From Anas platyrhynchos (Eukaryota; Chordata; Aves; Anseriformes; Anatidae), in NCBI RefSeq assembly GCF_047663525.1, contig NC_092602.1, positions 15,249,501 to 15,313,500 on the forward strand: a stretch of DNA of 64,000 nucleotides. Direction: 5' to 3'. Below, one piece after another: positions 56,411 through 64,000 of the stretch (position 1 is its first letter; each line of letters starts with the position of its first letter). The position numbers and the translations under genes are program-made. Under the pieces are notes generated by a model that had not been told where the DNA came from, did no database searches, and saw only the letters and a program-made list of their open reading frames with translations.

Positions 56411-59400
56411 CTGAAGATGGAGAAAGTCAGAAAACAGCAAATTAGAAAAAGACAGTGGTGGTTTGAAATTAATACTTCCAAAGAGATGAATCACCTAACA
56501 GACAGCATTGCCATAAAAGCAAAGTTAAACAATTTTGCTTCTCTGAGTGTAAGCAGCAATGTGACAGGAAGACTGCTTGTGAACTCTATCTAGACTCTAC
56601 AGTTCCAGTAAGCAACCCTTTCAGTTCACTAGCAGAGTTTCCCATCAGATGGTGCTGTGGCAATAAATAATAGGAGCCTCAAAACAGTGAAACCTACACT
56701 GCTAGGAGACGGTGAAAATACGACAGATACAAACTAAAGGCAAGAGAAGAAGGGTTAACTTTAAATTCTGGAACCATCCAGCCTAGCAGCTGATACCTGG
56801 ATCCTTAATAGAGTCTGAAAACCTTTTGGATGCGGACTGGTTTTGCTTATCAGTTCTTCAAAGTTAGGCAAGTTAGGTTCAAGGCATATTCCAACTGCAA
56901 AAATAGCACAGCATCCACCACCACAGCTAAATGTTTTTTTCCACAAAGATAGACATGAGTGGAATACACAACTCTGAAATTTAAAATAAATAAATAAATA
57001 AATGATACACTACTATTTGCAGTTGGAAATAAGCTATTGTTAAGAGTAGTTTCTTAACTAAAAGCCAAGTTCCTTAAAATGGAAGTAAAACAAGATTTTC
57101 TGACAAAAGTATACTCTCTTACTAGTCTAGCTGGTATAGCTGGAAACATAAGCACGCTTTCTTAATATACATGTATAGTCAGTGTGGATCCAACCATAAA
57201 TACAAAAGCAAGATCACATGTGCTGCCTTCAATTCTGATAATAGATAAACATGAATCCAGCTTCTGGAACCTTTATGACCTTCTTTTCCCATAGAAAGTG
57301 TAAGAGAAAAGAAGATGCAATGTTTCCTTAAGTCCACCACAACTTGAAACACTGATCAACCAGCAAATTCTTACTGTCAACACCGATAAAAGGAAAATGA
57401 AATATATGCAATCTCTCTCTTTTCAAGAACGTACATACAAGAATGCGTGCTTCCATGAATGAGTTCATGGAGGAAGAATGGCAAGCAAAATTCACCCTTT
57501 TGAAAGGAAGGCTAGAAAACATAAGCTAAATCAAATGTTCAAGAACAGCGTTACTACTCATTAATTCAGCTCTGTCTCTTTGTCAGGTGTGTCCTATAGG
57601 ATGCATCCTAGAGATTGCACTCCTCAATGCGTTCCTCTTTCAGGATACTAGTTGTTTTGCAAATGTCCCAAATAACCCCACTGCGGTGTTACATCTGTGG
57701 CTGCTCATGAAACGGACTATCATCCAAGCTTTTCTTTGGTGTCGTTTTTTTTAAGAGAGTTTTTCTTCACCTCCTACAGACTTGATTATTCCAAGTGAAG
57801 GAGCTCTTCCTCCTTCCCCCTCACCATGTCTAAGTGTTTCACAAAATAAGTTGTAGCAAAAAAATAAACAAACATGTTTGGAGGACAAAGTGGATCCACT
57901 TCTATAACTCATCTCTCATTACTAAGTCAAATTTAATTAACATTAGAAAAGAGAGCACTGCTACCAAAGCAATTTCTGCATCTGTCATTAATACCAGATG
58001 TATTGTTGGTGCCTGAAATACCCCCTTCTTTTGGTATGCTGACCTGAAAAATCTCAGTGATAGCATTACTTCAGTTCTAGTTTCACTGTTAACATTTCCT
58101 CTCTCCCAGAAATGCAGAGGGTACTAGAAAGCAGTAGAAACAGGATTTTCTTCTGAAATGAGCTACCTTAAAGTGATCTCAAACCTGGTTGTTAGAACGG
58201 AGTGCTGGATAATACCACATTCTATAGGAACATTTTCATAACACAAACATCAGTCTTTCTGCTTGAGTCTTAAAATACCAGTTCTACATCGATGCACTTG
58301 AAGTACATCAGAAGGACGCATTTAAAGTACATACAAAATTAACCTTTTAATATATTATTGTATCCTAAAAACCCATATAGTCTTTAATACCAATTTGTAC
58401 ACCCAATATAAGATTGCTTTTACCCATCTAACATTTAACTAGACTAAGGCATAGTCTGAAAATAAAGGGCAATGATAACTTCCACTCCAGATCTCAGTTT
58501 CACTATGGTATACAAATACAAAACAAGAGGCAAGGATACTAGCAAGAACAAAAGACCTTTCTCTCCTCTAAATGATTCAGAAAGCACCCACAACAGCAGT
58601 CAAAAATCTCTTCAACTTTTTACACAAAAACTCTTTATCAAAATATGCTTGAAGCATCATGAATTGATGCCAGTAATGCCTAATCCTGTTACCTCAAAAT
58701 GGCTTGTAACATCTCTCTCTTCAGGTTTAACCAATCATCACAGCGTTTTGACTATTAAATGCAATTATCTATTCTAGAAGTTTCATAAACTAAGCTTCAG
58801 ATACAACAACCCTTTTCAGATCTTCAAAAATGTCACCCACCCGCCAGGTGTCTTCAGAGATGACTGCAAATGCCTCTCAGGTAATCTCAGCTGGTTCTGC
58901 AAGGGTTCCAGGATGAATTTCATCAGGTCCAGCCAAAATCGGCAACTCCCAATGGTATGAAAGGAACCACATTTTACCCTTAGCTTGGGTAAATGTCACT
59001 TCAGCTAATATTGAGCAAACAGACATAATGTGGTAAAAAACAATAAAACAACCAGATTTCTAATTATTTTATCTGTGTTACACATACAGATCCTGTTCTT
59101 GCACTGTGCGTATTCACTTCACAGACTTTTGGGTAAAAAGTACATAACTGAAAAAGTGCATATTTTAGGGACATTTAATCCTTTTGAAAAGAGGGTAAAA
59201 AAAAAAAAAGTTGTTTGGACAGACAGGTTTTAAGTTTTTTTTTTTTTTTTTTTATACCAGAATATTTAAGAGAATATAATCTATAGCACTAGAATGTAGT
59301 TACACATCACAGAACAAAAACCAGTAACACATTTGGTAGAACAGTGACAGCATAAGTAATTTCCTCCACGTTTTTGTACAACTGAACAAACACATTATTC

Positions 59401-60637
59401 AGCTAGGGAGATTTCCAGAGTGTTGAGTTCTAAGAGTAGCTGGAGACCAACTATATACTGGTGGATGACAAATCTGGCGTGAGCCAGTAATGTCTACCTT
59501 CAGCCCAGAAAGTTAATCATATCCTGTGCTGCACAAAAAGAAGTGTGGCCTAGAAGGTCGAGGGAAGTGATACTCCCCCACTTCACACTGCCCCTGTAAG
59601 ATACAACCTGGAGTACTGTGTTCAGCTCAGGTGTGCCCAGCACAAGAAGGACATGGACCTGTTAAAGTGGATCCAGAGAAGGGTCACAAAAATGATAAGA
59701 GGGCTGGAACACCTACAAGAAAGGCTGAGGAAGCTGTGTTCTTTTAACCTGGATAAAAGAAGGCTCTGAGGAGACGTTATTGTGGCCTTTCAATACTTAA
59801 AGGAGGCTTATAAGAAAGAGAGAGAGAGACATTTTACAAGGGCACGTAGTGACAGCACAAGGCGTAATAGTTTCAAACAGAAAGACGGTAGATTTAGCAA
59901 AAAATTTATTCCTTTTATCTAATCTATGAGAGTGGTGAGGCACTGGAACAGGTTGCCCAGAGAAGATGTGGATGTCCCATCTCCTGAAGTGTTCAAGGTC
60001 AGGCTGGATGAGGCTTTGGGCAACCTCATCTACTGAAAGATGTACCTGACCATGGCAGGGAGGTCGGACTAAAAGGTCTTGAAAAGTTGTTTCCAACCAA
60101 AACCATTTGATGATTCAATATGGCCAGTTTCAGGTTTGCTCTGAAGCATGATTCTGAGCATCTAGAGATTTTTTTCCACACCTTTTAGAAAAACAAGCAA
60201 ACAAACAACAAACAGTACTTGTTGTATGCACTCCCTTATTCTAAATGAGGCATCTAATGCACTTGCCACTGATAAAAACATGATTACCTCAAGACACTTA
60301 CAAACCCTAAAGCCATAGGGCATGTACGTAAGCAGCCCAGGGGAAATCAGCAAAGGGAAAGTAGTGGAAAGATCTGAAAAGGAGAACAATAAACTCAGAG
60401 CTCAAAAACCTAATTACAATAATTAAGAATAGCTATGTGATGTGACAAAAGGACAAAAGGTGATTATATAAATCTAGTGCTGTGGGAATTAAAATTCTAC
60501 AGCATGCTTCCAAGTTAAAAAACAAAAACAACTCTTAAAGAAAAGCACCTAAGGCATTCCCTTCTACTGATATGTCTGCCAAATAAACAGTTAAACAGAC
60601 ATTCAAATAAGAACCAAATAACAAGGACCTTTCCTAC
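56411..60637 (-). other. large GARNL3 intron, little content
   Basis: Holds an (AAAT)n run near 56984-57003, a T-run near 59235 and the CR1 at 59590. Nothing else was recognised in this 4.2 kb. Confidence 0.5.
59590..60120 (+). mobile_element. CR1 LINE 3' part in a GARNL3 intron
   Basis: Sense CR1 words: ACCTGGAGTACTGTGTTCAG, CCAGAGAAGGGTC, GGCACTGGAACAGGTTGCCC, GGTCAGGCTGGATGAGGC. A (GA)n expansion lies at 59817-59828. Confidence 0.88.
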
Positions 60638-61097
60638 TTTCGTCTGTTCGGGCAATCAAAACATCCAGAGCTTCCAACACATGCATCTGCTTTATTTGGA
60701 GAGTTTTATCAAATACTTGAACTGATGGCTGACCATCTAAAAAAGAAAACACACGTATTTCTTTAAAATTCTGCTAAAATTTGGTAGTCAATGGTTCTGA
60801 ACTATTTCTTTCTAATAAAATAAGTCTTGTTTTTTCTCATGAAAATAAAACATTCTGCACAAAGCTCGTATGTATGCTGCAGCATCATAACCAGTACTTC
60901 CTTATAGGAGTGTTTTATCATTGCCATGGATGAAATTATGCAACTGAAGCCTGAAAGGGACCTTTCTTTCGAAAGTCTGAAAATTTTCACTGATAACTAA
61001 CTTCATTCCCTTAGTCTCAATGGCCTTATGTGGCACACAGAAGATAAGAGGTCAAACTAGTAAAAGCACTGCTATGGAAGAAACAGGCTTTCATCAC

Positions 61098-61212
61098 CAC
61101 ATAAGCCTTGTGCTTCATGTTCATTAGTATCATCAAGGGCTAAAAAATCTGGACGCTCCTTGAGTTTGGGTTTGACTTCATAAATCTTTTCAGATGGCCA
61201 TGATAACAGCAT
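61098..61212 (-). other. unassigned exon-like frame B in a GARNL3 intron
   Basis: About 115 bp with acceptor ATTTCAG and a possible GTGATG donor. One frame is open and contains EKIYEVKPKLKERPDF and LDDTNEHEAQGL. In the phase of the flanking GARNL3 exons it would stop after seven codons, so it is not part of that transcript. No family was recognised. Confidence 0.4.
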
Positions 61213-62878
61213 CTGAAATAACAAAACATTCAGAAATCTGCACAAAAATTGGTTCCAAATAAGAATTCTGATGCAGAGAAAAAATCTGCAGCTAGATTAC
61301 ATAAATGTAATAGATTCACTTGGATTGGTACTCTCCTTGCAGGTGAGGACTTACCAATTACCTAAACAGAGCTTATTAACATTTATTTTGAAGAAAATGG
61401 TCAGCTACATAAATAATTGACACAAGAACACAGCATCATTTACTAACCATCAATTAACAAGATGCCAGTGTCTGTAGAAACCAGCAAGGACTGGCCCCAG
61501 GAATCTGCACAGACAACTTCATGAGGAAAATTACTGCAGAAAGATTGGGACTCCCAAGGCTATGATGTAACATAAGGGATACATATTAATTATACTAAGA
61601 AATACTGATCATATAGACACGAATGAGATGTGACATGTAAGAACACGTAAATACTTTTGGCAGGGTACATTTCTTAAAAGTATATTTTTTGAATTTGAAA
61701 TAAGAAAATCTAATTAATTTTCTTGAAGAGAAATACTCTCCCTACCAATTGGATTTGGAGACTAATAAGTATGATACACTCTTGGAACACTGGAATTAAA
61801 ACCCAAGCAGCTGATATTCAGTGCAACCCTGGAAATTTCTTATTAAACAATTAAAATACAGACTTAAAATATATGCACCACCATGCATATACAGTTTGAT
61901 TTCATTTCATGGTTCATTTGTGATATTTAGACATGGTACTGCTAAAACTACCTTTCCCCAAAAACGTTCTTTTGTCATGTGTTCTCTGTACTTACCTCCC
62001 AAGTTCTGTCCCCTCTCCCCTCTCTTCTCTAATATTAAGTATTAAGCTGCAGTCTGAAATTCTACAAGCACTTCTGAAGTTTCTATATATAACATGCACC
62101 TAGAAAAGTGTAATTTACATTTTTCACTCCTATGCCTTGTAAAAAAAAATGTAGTTACAGGAAATAAAAACACAACTAAATTTTGCTTTAAACTTGATAA
62201 AGATGTTAAAATAATCAAAAGATGATTGGTTATGGAAAATATTATGGTTTTTTGTTTTGTTTTTTTCTTTCATGAAATATGATCAGATATAAAAATATCC
62301 AGACTTGCATTAGCATGAGAAGTACTATTACCTTCAGGCTCATCCTTTATTCATTTGCTATGGGCTGAAGAATCACTTTAACACACTATAAGTTACAACT
62401 TTGCTGCTATAGTATCTAATCAGAAAAGTAAATAAACAATATATACAACTGATATACAGTGCTATGCTCAATTGAATTTAGTGGTTGTTTTTTTTTTTGA
62501 ACTCTCCTTACACAAATGGGTTCACTCACCTCCTTTTTACAGAAGCTGGTGGTTGCCAGGGTAGGTGGTGTATCCCCTTTCACAGTGGTTTTCAATTTCA
62601 GCGCCTAATACAAACAGGTATTTTAATTAAATTAAGCTTTTGTCACTAATATATAACCTAAAGCCTAAGAAGAAAGGACAACTTAGGATGACAAAGTAGT
62701 TTACAGCTTGGAATTGCTATTACAGTTATTAAGAAAGAAGGGGAATTATCTATACCCTGAAGAAAGACTGCACTGATCACTATGGAGCTGCAGCCAAAGC
62801 CTACATAGCTTATAAAAAAAAAAGGAAGCTCAAAATATGAAGTGTCCAACATAGTAATCAACAGAACGACAGCATGAA

Positions 62879-63607
62879 ATCATAGAATGGCTTGGGTTGG
62901 AAGGGACCTCAAAGATCATCCAGTTCCAACCACCCTGCCATAGGCAGGGACACCACTCACTAGATCAGGTTGCTCAGGGCCTTGTCCAATCTGGTCTTGA
63001 ACCAAGGATGAGGCATTCACAACCTCTCTGGGCAACCTGTTCCAGTGCCTCGCCACCCTCCAAGTGAAGTATTTCCTCCTAACCTCTAATCTAAATCTCA
63101 CCTCTTTTAGTTTAAAGCCATTCCCCCTTATCCTGTCTTTATCTGATTAAGAACAGTTGTTCCCCATCTTTTTTTTTACGTCCCCTTTAAGTACTGCAAG
63201 GTTGCAATGGGGTCACCCCGGAGCCTTCTCTTCTGTAGGTTGAAAAGCCCCAGCTCTCTTAGCCTTTCTTCATAGAAGTGTTCCATCCCCTTGAGCACTT
63301 TTGTAGCCCCCCTCTGGACCCGCTCTTAAAAGATAAACATCCTTCTTGTTCTGGGGGGCCCAGACCTGGACACACTACTTCAAGTGGGGCCTTAGAAGGG
63401 CAGAATAGAGGGAGACAATCCCCTCCCTTAACCTGCTGGCCATTCCTCTGTTGATGCAGCCCAGGATTCAGTTGGCATTCTGGCCTGCAAGCATGCACTC
63501 CTGGCTCATTTCGCTTTTCATTCACCAGAACCCCCAAGCCCTTCTTTGCAGGACTGCTCTCAAAGAGTGCTTCTCCTAGTCTGTCTTCATGTCCAGGATT
63601 GACCCAA
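62879..63607 (-). mobile_element. CR1 LINE, ORF2 C-terminal part and 3' end
   Basis: Antisense CR1 from ATCATAGAATGGCTTGGG to TTCATGTCCAGGATTGACCC. The - strand still shows words of the ORF2 C-terminus in shifted frames. Confidence 0.9.
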
Positions 63608-63760
63608 ACCGTGGAGGCCATGTTGGGTGCGCAGAGCATGCCGGGAGATGCAGTTCTCGGGCACTGGACTTCCTGGAGGCCATGTTGGGTGCCCAGAGCA
63701 TGTCGGGAGATGCAGTTCTCCAGCATGGGCTTTCGGGCGGCCATGTTGGGTGCCTTTTTT
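63608..63760. repeat. ~61-bp repeat with ZNF143-like core, three units
   Basis: GGCCATGTTGGGTGC starts at 63616, 63678 and 63739 (periods 62 and 61). Two units continue with GCATG(C/T)CGGGAGATGCAGT. Same family as 33045-33168. Confidence 0.75.
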
Positions 63761-64000
63761 GTTCAAAAACACTGCTGCAAAGCTCATGTAACCATCTCCT
63801 GATAAGTTGATAAACTAGTGTATCAACATCCTGCCTTCCTGTCTCATGCTGGGCCAACATGACCAAATAAAGAAAGAAGTTGAACCACAACGCCGAGGAA
63901 GACTACGGCCTTCATCTTCACGACCACCAGAGGGACAGAGACAACCCCCTAGCAACAGTGCGCGCAGTCGCAGAATATACCAGGATGTGCTGCGTAATCC
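63761..64000 (+). mobile_element. possible partial LTR at the window edge
   Basis: The words GAGGAAGACTACGGCCTTCA, CCAGAGGGACAGAG and CTAGCAACAGTGCGC recall the order of motifs in the family A LTRs (for example 7220-7300). The end is outside the window, so this is tentative. Confidence 0.3.

Larger units (their letters stand above)
46546..62604 (-). pseudogene. GARNL3: GARNL3 C-terminal half, decayed copy
   Basis: GARNL3 has a RapGAP domain followed by a CNH (citron homology) domain. Exons on - are 62604-62530, 61559-61448, 60736-60638, 56410-56294, 55577-55405, 55107-54949, 52995-52929, 51299-51192 and 50096-49978. They join in phase for 343 open codons covering the CNH domain (words KQMHVLEALD, GCHLYAINTHHGSELRIVVA, CVAYRHQFDLVNES, EDGEAGLLLCYN and AFTTDSIEIRLVV). 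The donor after 49978 reads GG/ATAAG instead of GTAAG. Exon 49553-49421 has TGA at 49427-49425. Two or three following exons were not found. A short exon at 47578-47516 shifts frame in an A-run. The last exon 46702-46546 ends DEDIIDLK-stop. The RapGAP exons are not seen to the right. A truncated gene using an early stop is an alternative. Confidence 0.85.

Overview
The window reads as avian genomic DNA, most likely from a landfowl (galliform). The grounds are many CR1 LINE fragments, several avian-type endogenous retrovirus (ERV) LTRs (one with a short alpharetrovirus/EAV-like R region), vertebrate tRNA genes and vertebrate multi-exon genes. The species call is an inference.

Left part (1-10.5 kb): the last ten coding exons of DHX37 (DEAH-box RNA helicase of ribosome biogenesis) run on the + strand and end at 5043. 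They are followed by a compact cluster of five tRNA genes (Ala-TGC on -, then Asp-GTC, Phe-GAA, Asp-GTC and Ala-TGC on +). Two solo LTRs with perfect target-site duplications sit between DHX37 and the tRNAs.

Middle part (10.5-45 kb): a subtelomere-like accessory block. It holds a 44-bp minisatellite and a 5.7-kb array of degenerate telomere-like hexamers (GGGTTA/GGGTAA, G-rich on +) carrying two solo LTRs. It also holds 30-bp and ~45-bp minisatellites, an internally deleted gammaretrovirus-type provirus, one isolated ALDH18A1-like exon and a GC-rich higher-order satellite. A mosaic low-copy family with promoter-like and splice-like signals occurs at 22.3, 33.4-36.5 and (inverted) 36.5-39.5 kb. 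The block ends with a second, heavily broken gammaretrovirus-type ERV and a 63-bp minisatellite whose units carry tRNA B-box-like sequences.

Right part (45-64 kb): a - strand GARNL3 copy covering the CNH (citron homology) half of the protein. Its exons are colinear and open over 343 codons. It then has a changed donor site, an in-frame stop, missing exons and a frameshift, so it looks like a decaying or truncated copy. CR1 elements, one LTR nested in a CR1, ~61-bp repeats and a partial LTR complete the right edge.

DHX37 and GARNL3 converge on the repeat block with their 3' ends. The strongest candidates for something undescribed are the spliced-looking subtelomeric family and the B-box-like minisatellite. 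Repeat family names were assigned by recall, not by a database search.
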